Origin: Sphingomonas sp. TDK1
GTDB taxonomy: Bacteria > Pseudomonadota > Alphaproteobacteria > Sphingomonadales > Sphingomonadaceae
Assembly: GCF_001650735.1 (NCBI RefSeq)
Contig: NZ_LXVY01000002.1
Coordinates: forward strand, 1 to 64,000
DNA length: 64,000 nucleotides
Direction of reading: 5' to 3'
The notes beneath the pieces were generated by a model. That model was not told the DNA's origin. It saw only the letters and a list, made by a program, of their open reading frames with translations, and did no database searches. A program made the translations under genes and the position numbers. Shown here in pieces: positions 44,380-53,830 of the stretch (the first letter of the stretch is position 1; each line of letters starts with the position of its first letter).

Positions 44380-45912
44380 TCAGTAGGCGCGCGCGACCAG
44401 AATGCGCTCGACCGCCGGCTTGCCGGTGAACAGGCAGGTGCCTTCGGCCGGGGTGGCATCGCCCGGCACGTTGCGGAAGGTGAGCTTGAGCGCCTTGAGC
44501 CGCTCGACCACCGCGTCCAGTTCGGCACCGGTCGGCTTCGCCCAGCTGACTTCGGCCCAGCCGGGGAACTTCACCGAATCGGCGAACATCGCGGCCAGCG
44601 CATCGAAGTCGGTCACGTCGCGGCGGATATTGCTGTCCAGCCGCTCGCGCGCGTCGAGATACAGGCCCTGCTGGATGCTCTCCAGGATCGCCGCCGCTTC
44701 CGCCACGAAATCACCGCGCGGCATGATCTGCGAATCGAGCTTGCCGTCCTCGCGATAGAGCTTGTTGCGCTGGATCACCGAAACATTGCCGCCGGCGACG
44801 TCGCGCCCGCCGACCTCGATCACGATCGGCGCGCCCTTCTTCAGCCAGCCCCAGCGCTTGGTCTGCGCCTTCACCGCCTTCAGGTCGAGCAGCGCGCGCA
44901 CCGGTTCGCCGAGCGCGGTCAGCTTGGCGAGTTCGGCCTGGAACGACTTGCAATAGTCGATCGTCGCCGCGTCCTCGGGCTGGTCGCGCAGCATCGGCAC
45001 GATCACGATCTGCCACGGTGCCACCATCGGCGGCACGCGCAGGCCGTCATCATCGCCGTGCACCATGATGAGCCCGCCGATCATGCGGGTGGAGACGCCC
45101 CAGCTGGTCGTCTGCGCCAGCTCGAACTGGCCTTCCGAATTCTGGAACTTGATGTCCTGCGCCGAGGAGAAGGTGGTGCCGAGGAAGTGCGAGGTGCCGG
45201 CCTGTAGCGCCTTGCCGTCCTGCATCATCGCCTCGATCGAGAAGGTCGAGACCGCGCCCGGGAAACGCTCATTCTCCGGCTTCTCGCCCGCGACCACCGG
45301 CATCGCCAGGCAGTCCTCCGCGAAGCTGCGATAGACCTCGAGCATCTTCAAGGTCTCTTCCTGCGCCTCCTCCACCGTAGCGTGGGCGGTATGCCCTTCC
45401 TGCCACAGGAATTCGGCGGTGCGCAGGAACATGCGGGTGCGCATTTCCCAGCGGACGACGTTCGCCCACTGGTTGATCAGCACCGGCAGGTCACGCCAGC
45501 TCTGCACCCAGCGCGACATCGCCGCGCCGATCACCGTCTCCGAGGTGGGACGGACGACCAAGGGCTCTTCCAGCTTCGCCTCGGGATCGGGGATCAGCTT
45601 GCCGTCCTTCTGGACGAGGCGGTGGTGCGTGACGACCGCCATTTCCTTGGCGAAGCCGTCGACATGCTCGGCTTCCTTCTCGAAATAGGAAAGCGGGATG
45701 AACAGCGGGAAATAGCAATTCTCGTGGCCCGTCGCCTTGATGCGATCGTCGAGCAGGCGCTGGATGCGCTCCCAGATGCCATAGCCCCATGGCCGGATGA
45801 CCATGCAGCCGCGCACGCCCGAATCCTCGGCCATGTCGGCTTCGCTGATGACGGTCTGGTACCATTGCGCGAAATCGCCGTCGCGCGTGACGGAAAGGGC
45901 GTGCTTGATCAT
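44380..45912 (-). CDS. proS: Prolyl-tRNA synthetase
   Basis: 510 aa from ATG 45912. Class-II motifs: WGYGIWERIQRLLDDRIKATGHENCYFPLFIP, VVRPTSETVIGAAMSRWVQSWRDLP, RWEMRTRMFLRTAEFLWQEGHTAH. The anticodon-binding domain follows (WQIVIVPMLR) and a C-terminal extra domain ends near EGTCLFTGKPAVERILVARAY. Its length and C-terminus match the eukaryote/archaea-like class rather than the E. coli type with an INS editing domain. Just outside the exopolysaccharide block. Confidence 0.95.
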   Translation of the reverse strand: MIKHALSVTRDGDFAQWYQTVISEADMAEDSGVRGCMVIRPWGYGIWERIQRLLDDRIKATGHENCYFPLFIPLSYFEKEAEHVDGFAKEMAVVTHHRLVQKDGKLIPDPEAKLEEPLVVRPTSETVIGAAMSRWVQSWRDLPVLINQWANVVRWEMRTRMFLRTAEFLWQEGHTAHATVEEAQEETLKMLEVYRSFAEDCLAMPVVAGEKPENERFPGAVSTFSIEAMMQDGKALQAGTSHFLGTTFSSAQDIKFQNSEGQFELAQTTSWGVSTRMIGGLIMVHGDDDGLRVPPMVAPWQIVIVPMLRDQPEDAATIDYCKSFQAELAKLTALGEPVRALLDLKAVKAQTKRWGWLKKGAPIVIEVGGRDVAGGNVSVIQRNKLYREDGKLDSQIMPRGDFVAEAAAILESIQQGLYLDARERLDSNIRRDVTDFDALAAMFADSVKFPGWAEVSWAKPTGAELDAVVERLKALKLTFRNVPGDATPAEGTCLFTGKPAVERILVARAY

Positions 45913-45971
45913 GTCCCAGCGCTTAGCGCACGGGCGCGCCGACGCAAGGGCCGGCACGCCGATCCGGCACG

Positions 45972-46949
45972 TCAGCGCTTGAAGAGGCCGCCGATCTTGT
46001 TGCCCTTGGGGACTTTCATCGAACCAGCGATAATGTACGCAGGTGCGGAGTTACCTGTAACGGTCGCAGGTGATGCTGTCTTGATCCAGGGCTTCATCGT
46101 CGGACCTGCCGTAATGACATTGTCCTTGATGACAATATCGCTGCCCGCACCGACAAAAATGGCATGCCACATCGTCGCATTGAATTTGTTGTTACTGATT
46201 TCTATGCGATCATACCCGCCGATATTCGCTTCATCTCCGAAAAATATTCCCTGGAACTCCTTGCCAGGAGCACTGTCGAACCAATTCTTGCGGATGATGA
46301 TATCCTTGCAGGCAGATTTCTTGTTTCTCGTCCAGCATTGAATACCATCGGTATGCGCACCGGGATTGGGCTGGTAGTTAAAAAAGTGATTATTCTCGAT
46401 CAACGCTCCCTTGGTACCGGGAATCTCCATGGAATCGGTAGCGAGCTCACTGAACGAGTTACCCTGGACGACGAGGTTAGTGGAATCATTCAGGACAAGA
46501 GCGACGTTGAGTTGCTTGAAGGTCACACCGGTCAGATTGAGACCATTGGTTCCGTGCGAAACGATGCCCATCTGGTCGTCACTGGCATTCCCGTTCAGAC
46601 TTCCGTGGATGCTGCCCCTCCGAAAGACGATATTCTCCCCTGCGGTAATCGTCACAATACCGAACCAGTACGGCTCGCCCCCCCGGTTTCGCGTGAACTC
46701 GATGTCCTGAAACACCACGTTGCGCGCATTCAGCATGTTGAGTTTGGCAATGCGCGCCGGATGCTCCGGATCAGCGCTCCGCAGCGTAACCGGCTGAGCA
46801 TATTTGATCTCGATGAATCGCTGCGCAGCATAGTCACCCGGCGCTAGAACGATCTCTTCCCCGCCGCGCGCCTTGTTGATCGCCGCAGTAAGCTGCGCTG
46901 GCGTCGATACTGCCACTGTGGTCATCAAGGCGAGTACGGCCATGGTCAT
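45972..46949 (-). CDS. Secreted beta-helix polysaccharide-lyase-like protein, paralogue of GelR
   Basis: 325 aa from ATG 46949 (GGAG 7 bases upstream). A short hydrophobic signal (MAVLALMTTVAV) leads into TPAQLTAAINKARGGEEIVLAPGDY and parallel beta-helix coils. HTDGIQCWTRNKKSACKD and EFQGIFFGDEANIGGYDRIEISNN line up with HPDAIQFFTANKVKANTD and GSQGIFMGEE in GelR, indicating common origin. The fold resembles PL6-type alginate/chondroitin lyases. It faces the flippase gene at the edge of the sphingan cluster, so trimming or remodelling of the polymer is the natural guess. Confidence 0.75.
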   Translation of the reverse strand: MTMAVLALMTTVAVSTPAQLTAAINKARGGEEIVLAPGDYAAQRFIEIKYAQPVTLRSADPEHPARIAKLNMLNARNVVFQDIEFTRNRGGEPYWFGIVTITAGENIVFRRGSIHGSLNGNASDDQMGIVSHGTNGLNLTGVTFKQLNVALVLNDSTNLVVQGNSFSELATDSMEIPGTKGALIENNHFFNYQPNPGAHTDGIQCWTRNKKSACKDIIIRKNWFDSAPGKEFQGIFFGDEANIGGYDRIEISNNKFNATMWHAIFVGAGSDIVIKDNVITAGPTMKPWIKTASPATVTGNSAPAYIIAGSMKVPKGNKIGGLFKR

Positions 46950-47268
46950 CTCATATCTCCGGGCGTGGTAGAGGGGCAGAAGGCGCCCCACTACCTAGCG
47001 CCGCCTTGCACCCGGGTACAAGGACGGAAGCCTTGTTTCGACCCCATATTGTCGCGTCGCAGCATCATCACACCGGCCGCAAAAAGCCCCTCCCCAGGTC
47101 GCTTGACAGTTTGCTATTGCGCACCGCAACAGTCCTGCGGACACCGTGCACGAATCATGGGGTCAGCGATATAGGGCATACCTCGGCTATGCAGGCGACC
47201 GACTTCTCTACCGCGACGTTTTCGGGCAGTCGCCAGCTCACGCGGACAATCGACGGTCAGGAGGCGGC
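46950..47268. other. 319-base divergent intergenic region at the left edge of the sphingan cluster
   Basis: It holds the promoters of the lyase-like gene and the flippase gene. TTGACA occurs at 47103-47108 but no good -10 follows at 16-18 bp. A sequence GCACCGCAACAG (47121-47132) recurs with small changes before gelK and gelF. GGAGG at 47260-47264 is the flippase ribosome-binding site. Confidence 0.5.
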
Positions 47269-48732
47269 GTGAGCATAGGCCGCAACACTGCGACGAACCT
47301 CGCAGGCACGATCATCGCCAGCTTGGTGGGCATTCTGACGGTGCCGTTGTACCTGCACGCGATCGGCGCAGATCGTTTCGGCGTGCTGGCGATCGCGTGG
47401 CTCTTCCTGTCGACCTTCAACTTCCTTGATTTCGGCGTGACGCGCGCGACGCAATACAGCGTTGCGGCCAACGTTGATCGCGACCCGGCCCGCACCGCCA
47501 ACATCGTATTCACCGCACTGACTCTGTGCGTGCCGATGTCGCTGATCGGCTTTGGCATGATCTTCGGAGCGATCAGCTATTTCTTCTCAGGCAAGTTCAA
47601 CGGCAGCGCATCGTTACAGGCGGAGATCGCTAGCAGCGCCTATGTGATTGCGGCGTGCTGGCCGCTCGTATTGTTTTCCGCGGTGATCAATGGCGCGCTG
47701 CTGGGGCGGCGCCTTTTTGTGCTGGTCAACGTTTCAACCACCGCCTCCTCAGTGCTCTTTCAGGTGGTGCCGTTGATCGCCGCCTATGCCGCCGGCCCCC
47801 AGCTTCGCAACCTCCTGATCGCTGCGTTCATAGGGCGGGCATTGCCGATGCTTGGCCTGTTGCCCGCACTGAAGCGCAACATCCTGCAGCGGTTCGTCGT
47901 GCGCTTTTCTCGCCGGGAGGCTGGGATGCTTCTCGGATATGGAAGATGGGCGTCGCTGACAACGATCGTCGCGACGGCGCTGACCATGGCCGATCGCCTC
48001 ATCATCGCTGCGGTTCTCGGGCCTGTGGCAGTTACGATCTACACCGCGCCGCTGCAGCTGGCGCAGCGCGTATCATTGCTGCCGGCCGCCCTTTCCAGCG
48101 CGCTGTTCCCGCACCTGCCGACGGCGGGGCCTGATGAGAAGCACAGCATGCAGGTGCGCGCGCTTCAGCTCATCTTGTCGTCCCTGACTCTGGCGATCGG
48201 CGGCGGATTGCTGATCACCGCCCCGTTCCTTGACCTTTGGCTGGGCAAGTCGATTGGCGGCGCGGCGACGCCCTCCGCGCTGCTGCTCTTTTTCGGCGCT
48301 TGGTGGACGGCGCTAGCAGTGATCCCGTTCAGCGGCCTACAAGCGACCGGCGACCCCAAGGGGAGCGCCATGATCCAGCTGGCAGAGCTCGTGCCGTTCG
48401 TCGCCGGCCTCTACCTTGCCGCCCATTATGGCGGAGTCGCCGCCTGCGCCGGCGTATATCTTGTACGCGCAGCTGCCGATTTCGCGCTGCTGGGATGGCG
48501 CGGGGAACTGCTATCCGACACTGCAAAGGGCGTGGGCATCTGCGCCGTCACGCTTACTATCGCCGCTCTGATCGGGGCGCTGTATCGGATTTCATTTCCC
48601 GCCTGGACCGCGGCAACCATCGTGTGGAGTTTCGCGATCGCCTTCTGCGCGTGGAGGATCCTGCCCCGCACGGACCAGCGTCTGCTCGCATCGCTTGTGG
48701 CGAGGCTGGTCCGACGGCGGAATGTGCCCTGA
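47269..48732 (+). CDS. Wzx-type polysaccharide flippase (GelS/SpsS-region protein)
   Basis: 487 aa from GTG 47269 (GGAGG 4 bases before). About 12-14 transmembrane segments of the PST/MOP exporter family: IGRNTATNLAGTIIASLVGILTVPLYL and LSTFNFLDFGVTRATQYSVAANVDRDPARTANI near the N-terminus, GRWASLTTIVATALTMADRLIIAAVLG in the middle. It would move the lipid-linked repeat unit across the inner membrane. In published sphingan clusters a gene near this place is named S or G; I am not sure which letter applies, so no symbol is given. Confidence 0.88.
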   Translation: MSIGRNTATNLAGTIIASLVGILTVPLYLHAIGADRFGVLAIAWLFLSTFNFLDFGVTRATQYSVAANVDRDPARTANIVFTALTLCVPMSLIGFGMIFGAISYFFSGKFNGSASLQAEIASSAYVIAACWPLVLFSAVINGALLGRRLFVLVNVSTTASSVLFQVVPLIAAYAAGPQLRNLLIAAFIGRALPMLGLLPALKRNILQRFVVRFSRREAGMLLGYGRWASLTTIVATALTMADRLIIAAVLGPVAVTIYTAPLQLAQRVSLLPAALSSALFPHLPTAGPDEKHSMQVRALQLILSSLTLAIGGGLLITAPFLDLWLGKSIGGAATPSALLLFFGAWWTALAVIPFSGLQATGDPKGSAMIQLAELVPFVAGLYLAAHYGGVAACAGVYLVRAAADFALLGWRGELLSDTAKGVGICAVTLTIAALIGALYRISFPAWTAATIVWSFAIAFCAWRILPRTDQRLLASLVARLVRRRNVP

Positions 48733-48805
48733 GAGCGACGATAGGAAACCTTAAGCTCTGACAGACAGTTTACGCGTTCGACACACAGCGTATCAAAAGG
48801 ATCCC

Positions 48806-49786
48806 ATGGCCGACGAGTTTTTGATGGGCGATCGCGCGATCCTGAATGCCGATGGCATTTCGTGTGATATCCTAATGGCGACCTACAACAGCGCCGCCTT
48901 CCTCCGGCCAATGGTCCGCTCGATCCGGGCGCAGCGCAACCGAGACTTTCGGCTGATCGTTCGTGACGACGGATCGCGGGACGATACGGTAGCAATCCTA
49001 CGCGAGGAGCTCCAGGATTTTGGTCGGCCCGTCGTGTTGCTAACGGGGGAACCAAGCGGCTCGGCCAAGGCAAATTTCACGCGCTTGCTCCACCTTAGCA
49101 CCGCGCCGTACACGCTCTACGCCGATGCCGACGACGTGTGGGACGATACGAAGGTTGACCTCACGCTCGACGCGCTGCGCATGGCCGAAGGGCGACTGGG
49201 CGCGGAGACGCCGATCTATGCCTATAGCGACGCGCGCGTCGTGGATGCCCAAGATGCCGTGATCGCCCCCAGCTATCGCGCCTACAAGCGCATGGGCGAT
49301 CCTAGCACCTTCAGCCTGGCGACCATGCTGGTATGTGCGCCGATGATCGGCTGCGCGTCCGGTTCCAACCGCGCCCTCAACCTCCTTGCCCGCGACACGC
49401 CGCTGGACGCTGTGACCGGGCATGACTGGTGGATGCTACTCGTTGCCGCGGCTTTCGGTCACCTTGAGTCAATCGATCAGACGACGATGTCGTACCGTGT
49501 GCATGCCAGCAATTCATCGGCACCCAAGAAGTCGAGCTTCGTCGACTATCTGCTCGCCAGGGGGAAGATCAGCAAGGTACGGCGAGGGATGCACCTGCGC
49601 CGAATGCAGGCCCAGGCCCTGATTGACAAATTCGGCACCTCGCTGCCCGAGGAAACGCGGCGGGTGATCGAGCGCTTCGTGGATACCGGACGACAGAATT
49701 TTGTGCAGCGGCGGCAGACCCTGTTGTCCGGGGGCTATCTATATCATGATCTGCCGCGCAACGTCGCGATGTTGCTGGCATCCTGA
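48806..49786 (+). CDS. GT2 glycosyltransferase (RfbF/rhamnosyltransferase-like)
   Basis: 326 aa from ATG 48806 (AAAAGG upstream). GT-A fold: CDILMATYNSAAFLRPMVRSIRAQ, VRDDGSRDDTVAIL, the DxD in YADADDVWDDTK, and GHDWWMLLVAAAFGHLESIDQTTMSYRVH. The build resembles dTDP-rhamnose-dependent O-antigen transferases. It lies between flippase and polymerase, separate from the backbone transferases K, L and Q. A role in side-chain addition or an extra sugar is plausible but unproven. Confidence 0.85.
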   Translation: MADEFLMGDRAILNADGISCDILMATYNSAAFLRPMVRSIRAQRNRDFRLIVRDDGSRDDTVAILREELQDFGRPVVLLTGEPSGSAKANFTRLLHLSTAPYTLYADADDVWDDTKVDLTLDALRMAEGRLGAETPIYAYSDARVVDAQDAVIAPSYRAYKRMGDPSTFSLATMLVCAPMIGCASGSNRALNLLARDTPLDAVTGHDWWMLLVAAAFGHLESIDQTTMSYRVHASNSSAPKKSSFVDYLLARGKISKVRRGMHLRRMQAQALIDKFGTSLPEETRRVIERFVDTGRQNFVQRRQTLLSGGYLYHDLPRNVAMLLAS

Positions 49787-49816
49787 TCCTTCGCAAGGCG
49801 CCGCGGTAGCCGCCGC

Positions 49817-51466
49817 TCAGGCGGCGGCTCCGGCACGTGTTTTATGTGGCGCCCGAAGATCCCTGTTTAGGTATAGTAGCGCGGCGCCGATCCCGAACAG
49901 CATCCAATATAGATTGTCGTTGTCGCGTTGCGACAATACCGAACGGCTCAGCAGGAATACCGCGTAGACGGACACTAGCGCGAATTCCATCGGCATCCCC
50001 TCCGTGCGAGATCGAAAGCCGCGTAGCGCTAGCATCACCATCATCAGCACGACCCCGCCGAAGTAGCTGATCAACCCCACCAGCCCATTATCCGCCGCGG
50101 TCATCAGGAAGGCACTGTCGATTGACAGGAAGCCGGCCTCATTGTGCCAACCAACTGCCTGCGCACCATAGCCCGGTCCCCAACCGAAGATCGGTCGCTT
50201 GGCTACTGCCGGTACGGCAAGTCGGAATTGCTCCTGCCGGGCGTAGTTGCTGGCCTGGGCGGTCCCACCGCCGAGCACGCGGTTGTGAACGGCAGGCACG
50301 AACGCCACCGCCAACAACAGCACCAGAACGAACGCAGGATACATCATCGTCGTAGCAATGCCGAGAAGGCTTCCACGATCGTTGCGCCAGCGGCGGATCG
50401 CCCAGAAAAAGAGATACAGGACGTGCGCGCTGATGCCGCCGACCATCGCAAGACGCGCGCCGCTCAAATACGCCGAGACCACCAGCGCTAAATCGAAGGC
50501 GATCCAGAAAAGGCGGATCTGGGTCGTCTTCGCGTTAGCGATGCGATGCAATACGAACGGCATGGCGAGCGCGGTCAGCTCGCCCCACACCAACGGGGAC
50601 GAGAAGGTGGTGACGACGCGGTAATGGCCTCGAAAATTGGGCGTGAGAATCACCTCCAGCATGTTCTCGTCGACCCGAAGGAACGACGGGATCGAGTTCG
50701 CCCAAAGAATGTGCTGCGCTCGGAACTCGACAAAGCCGATCACCATCATGACGCCCACGCAAAACAGCAGCCACCCGACCCACCAGTCGATCGAGCGCGT
50801 CCTGGTACCCAAGATCCAAAGGGTGATGAAGAACATCGGCGTGTTGACGAGCGTACCACCGATCCATGGCCCAATCGCCGCGAGCGGAGACGCGGAGAAG
50901 AGGGTAGAGAGGAACTGCCCGATGAAGAAGACGATGAAGAAGGTGGAGACGGGCCGCGTATCCTTGAGCAGCGTGGCCATTTGAGACCAGAAAGGACGCG
51001 ACATCGAAAGGCAGATCAACAGGATGAGCGCTTGTATGGTGCCCACCACGCGCCGCGGTGCCATACGGGGCAAGCCGCTGGTCTCAAAAGCGAGATAAAC
51101 CGGCCACAACAGCTGGATGACTAGATACAGAAGGAAAAGGCGGACTAGCAACTCGGTCGGCGCGGTCTTCGCATTGGGCAACGCCCAGATGACGAGAAGC
51201 GCGAGCAGGCCATATGGCGCTGCGATCATTGCCAGAAGGGTCGGCGGCAGAATCGCCGACGCAAGTCCGTAGAAGGCCGCAACGAGTACCACCGTTGTGA
51301 CCAACAGGAGGCGGCGTCCGGCAATTGCCCAACCGGCACGTTGGGGAACATAGGAGGGCAGCACGTCCCGGCGCTTCTGGACGAGGGTTTCCAGCCAACG
51401 AAGCCGATGGCGTACGGCAAAGGCGCGAATCGGCTCTACACGGAACCCACGCGACGCGGTCGCCAT
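49817..51466 (-). CDS. Wzy/O-antigen-ligase-like polysaccharide polymerase
   Basis: 549 aa from ATG 51466 (GGAGGG 5 bases upstream). About 12 transmembrane helices; a long periplasmic loop includes NRVLGGGTAQASNYARQEQFRLAVPAVAKRPIFGWGPGYG, the RPIxGxGxG-type motif of Wzy/WaaL proteins. It should join repeat units at the outer face of the inner membrane. The convergent GT2 gene ends 30 bases away. In gellan/S-88 nomenclature it is probably G or S. Confidence 0.85.
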   Translation of the reverse strand: MATASRGFRVEPIRAFAVRHRLRWLETLVQKRRDVLPSYVPQRAGWAIAGRRLLLVTTVVLVAAFYGLASAILPPTLLAMIAAPYGLLALLVIWALPNAKTAPTELLVRLFLLYLVIQLLWPVYLAFETSGLPRMAPRRVVGTIQALILLICLSMSRPFWSQMATLLKDTRPVSTFFIVFFIGQFLSTLFSASPLAAIGPWIGGTLVNTPMFFITLWILGTRTRSIDWWVGWLLFCVGVMMVIGFVEFRAQHILWANSIPSFLRVDENMLEVILTPNFRGHYRVVTTFSSPLVWGELTALAMPFVLHRIANAKTTQIRLFWIAFDLALVVSAYLSGARLAMVGGISAHVLYLFFWAIRRWRNDRGSLLGIATTMMYPAFVLVLLLAVAFVPAVHNRVLGGGTAQASNYARQEQFRLAVPAVAKRPIFGWGPGYGAQAVGWHNEAGFLSIDSAFLMTAADNGLVGLISYFGGVVLMMVMLALRGFRSRTEGMPMEFALVSVYAVFLLSRSVLSQRDNDNLYWMLFGIGAALLYLNRDLRAPHKTRAGAAA

Positions 51467-51592
51467 CGACACCCTCCTCAATCAAACGAAATGGCACCGC
51501 TGCCGGGAAACAGCCGAAACAGCGCACGTCACCGCGGTTCGTTTGGTTCAGCAACACACAGAAAGCAAGCGGCGTGACACGGTTCGAAAGAA

Positions 51593-51623
51593 GGCGGGGG
51601 CGACGACGTGCGCCGCCCCCGCC
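51593..51623 (-). terminator. Terminator downstream of gelR
   Basis: GGCGGGGGCG and CGCCCCCGCC form a 10-bp stem with an 11-base loop. On the minus strand it is followed by TTCTTTC. It separates gelR from the polymerase gene on the same strand. Confidence 0.7.
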
Positions 51624-51649
51624 TATCGTTCGCGCGCTACCTCCGCGCC

Positions 51650-53638
51650 TCAGACGTGATAGAGGTCAAAGGACAGTCGCTGCGCAAAGGTCGATCCACC
51701 AAGACCGGCAGACACGGTGCCCTCGCCGAGCAACGTCTTGTTGGCAAGCACCTGCTGGAGTTGTGACACCTGCGCCGTAGCGGTCGTCACGGTCGTCATC
51801 GTCGCCAGGGTCGCGGCAGGTGCCAGCGTCTGGTTACCCGCATTTGCCAGAACCTGGGTCGCGGTCGATACGATCCCCTTGGTGAGGCCATACTTGCCCG
51901 CATCCGAGCCAGCATTCTGCTGGGGGAGGCCAAGCGTCTGGACCTGCGCCCCGCTGAGCGCGACGTCCCGGATCTCGATGTCGCCGATCTTGGCACTCGC
52001 GGTACCACCGCCAAACGGCGATCCAAGATACAGACCCCAGGATTCGGGCGGCCGGGTCGTGCCGCTGATCACCCCCACACCCTTTTCGACACCGTCGACA
52101 TAGATGATCGCCTGGCTACGCGCGCTGTCGTAGGTCACTGCGATCTTGTGATTTGCCGCATCGATGAGCTTCGCGCCCTTGGTGTTGAAGGCGAAGTTCT
52201 GGCCGGCCGCATTCGTCATCGAGAACGCGAGTTCACCATCCGCGCGCAGCACCAGGCCCCAGGAGCGGAAGATCCCGATAATCTGGCCAGCGGGGCTGGT
52301 CGGCGCGTCGCGCTGCAGGTCGAAGCTGAGCGTGAACGCCGACATGCCGTAGATCTGACGGCTGAAACCGCGATTCAGCTCCATCCCGCCGCCGGTGCGC
52401 AGCTGGAACCGATCGCCCTGGATTAGGTCCGGATTCGGTGCGATCGCCGTCTGGACCGAGTTCCAGCGCGACTGATCGACCACACCGTTGGCGTTGAAGC
52501 TGAGGTCCAGCACCAGCGACGGGTTGGCTGGCTTCGCTGCGAGGATCTGGCTGTTCACCAGCGCTGCGGCTGCGCTGCCCGCCGGCGGGTGATAGCCCAT
52601 GCCGGGCACTATCAGATCAGCGAGACGCGCGGAGTTGACGGCGTTGATGCCGACGACCTGGCGCAGCGTGGCTGAATCCTGCTTGAGGATGGCATTCTTG
52701 CCCATCGTGAGGTTCGACGTGCCGTTCAGCACCAGGCTGTCGGTCACGTTGTCGGCAACCGTCCCGCCATTAATATTGTTGAGCTGGATCCAGAAATCCT
52801 GGGTATCCACCTTCGAGACGACCGTGTTCGAGACGACATTCACGTTCGAGCCGTTGGCGACCATGATGCCCTGGTACCACCCGGTCACGTACACCATGTT
52901 GTTCTTAATGTTGACGTTTTTGTAGGGAAGCTTTCCGCCCGTCTCCTCGCCCATGAAAATACCCTGCGATCCTCGGCCGGCGCCCTGCATGATCACATTG
53001 TTCTGAATGGTGATGTCGGTGTTGGCCTTGACCTTGTTGGCCGTGAAGAACTGGATGGCATCGGGATGCTCATCGCCCACCGGGAACAGATTGGTAAAGC
53101 TGTTTCCGTCGATCACCAGATTGCTCATCTCGGTGAAATTGGTGTGATCGCGACGATTGTTGAGAAAGCTGTTATTCAGCACCTTCATATCGTCGACATT
53201 CTGCACCAACATGCCGACCGTGTAATGGTCGATCGACGAGTTCTTAATGGTGAACCCCGTATTGTTACGGACATGAATGCCGTAGCCGAGCGATGCGGAA
53301 GGGTCACCCGTGCCGCCGCTGATGCCCATGCCATCCAAGACGACGTTGCTCGAGCTGTAGACGACGTTTACCTTTGCATCCTCGGTAGTCGCCATCACGC
53401 TGACCTTGGCGTCGATGTCCTTCAACGTCACGTTGCTTGAACCGGTGACGGCGAACTTCGTCACGTTCACCTTCGCTTTGGGATCCAAGGAAGTGATCGT
53501 TACGTTCGAGGTGAAGTTCTTGTTGACGACACTTACACCCGTATAGGTTCCGGCAGCCAGCTTGATTGTCTCGCCACCCTTTGCCGCCTTGATCGCAGCG
53601 TCCAGCTCCGTCTGATTCTTAACGATAATATCCGGCAT
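51650..53638 (-). CDS. gelR: GelR/SpsR-type beta-helix plus LamG protein (lyase-like)
   Basis: 662 aa from ATG 53638. No signal peptide is visible: it starts directly with the beta-helix cap NQTELDAAIKAAKGGETIKLAAGTY. Residues 1-350 are parallel beta-helix coils (NVTLKDIDAKVSVM, NNTGFTIKNSSIDHYTVGML, TDITIQNNVIMQGAGRGSQG). Residues 380-565 are a LamG/concanavalin-like domain (LVLDLSFNANGVVDQSRW, FTLSFDLQRD, AIIYVDGVEKGVGV). The tail has no known anchor. Position and length match GelR/SpsR of sphingan clusters. Export by the type-I system AtrBD of such clusters is a reasonable inference, since a signal peptide is lacking. Confidence 0.85.
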   Translation of the reverse strand: MPDIIVKNQTELDAAIKAAKGGETIKLAAGTYTGVSVVNKNFTSNVTITSLDPKAKVNVTKFAVTGSSNVTLKDIDAKVSVMATTEDAKVNVVYSSSNVVLDGMGISGGTGDPSASLGYGIHVRNNTGFTIKNSSIDHYTVGMLVQNVDDMKVLNNSFLNNRRDHTNFTEMSNLVIDGNSFTNLFPVGDEHPDAIQFFTANKVKANTDITIQNNVIMQGAGRGSQGIFMGEETGGKLPYKNVNIKNNMVYVTGWYQGIMVANGSNVNVVSNTVVSKVDTQDFWIQLNNINGGTVADNVTDSLVLNGTSNLTMGKNAILKQDSATLRQVVGINAVNSARLADLIVPGMGYHPPAGSAAAALVNSQILAAKPANPSLVLDLSFNANGVVDQSRWNSVQTAIAPNPDLIQGDRFQLRTGGGMELNRGFSRQIYGMSAFTLSFDLQRDAPTSPAGQIIGIFRSWGLVLRADGELAFSMTNAAGQNFAFNTKGAKLIDAANHKIAVTYDSARSQAIIYVDGVEKGVGVISGTTRPPESWGLYLGSPFGGGTASAKIGDIEIRDVALSGAQVQTLGLPQQNAGSDAGKYGLTKGIVSTATQVLANAGNQTLAPAATLATMTTVTTATAQVSQLQQVLANKTLLGEGTVSAGLGGSTFAQRLSFDLYHV

Positions 53639-53779
53639 GTGCGGTACTCTCACTAGTTCGACCCCACGTCGAACATTAACCCCACCAGCCTGAATACTAT
53701 GGCCGCTTGAATATTGGCCAAAAGGACGCGGTAAACATTTCCTTTCCAGCCTCTCACGAGGCTAGAAAATCTGCGGCTG

Positions 53780-53813
53780 CTGCAATGGTTTGCCGCTCGA
53801 CGCCGCATTGCAG
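53780..53813. promoter_or_regulatory. Inverted repeat upstream of gelQ
   Basis: CTGCAATG (53780-53787) and CATTGCAG (53806-53813) are perfect arms 18 bases apart, in the gelR-gelQ divergent spacer, ending 17 bases before the gelQ start. A similar CTGCAA...TTGCAG pair lies before gelF. Possible operator. Confidence 0.4.
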
Positions 53814-53830
53814 CGTAGCTATGATGTGGC

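Noticed and set aside
47103..47131. TTGACA at 47103 as a sigma70 promoter for the flippase gene
   Set aside because: No acceptable -10 hexamer at 16-18 bp; the sequence there is GC-rich (GCAACA).
51717..52103. Plus-strand ORFs opposite gelR
   Set aside because: They are shadows of the beta-helix/LamG gene and have no start signals or domains.
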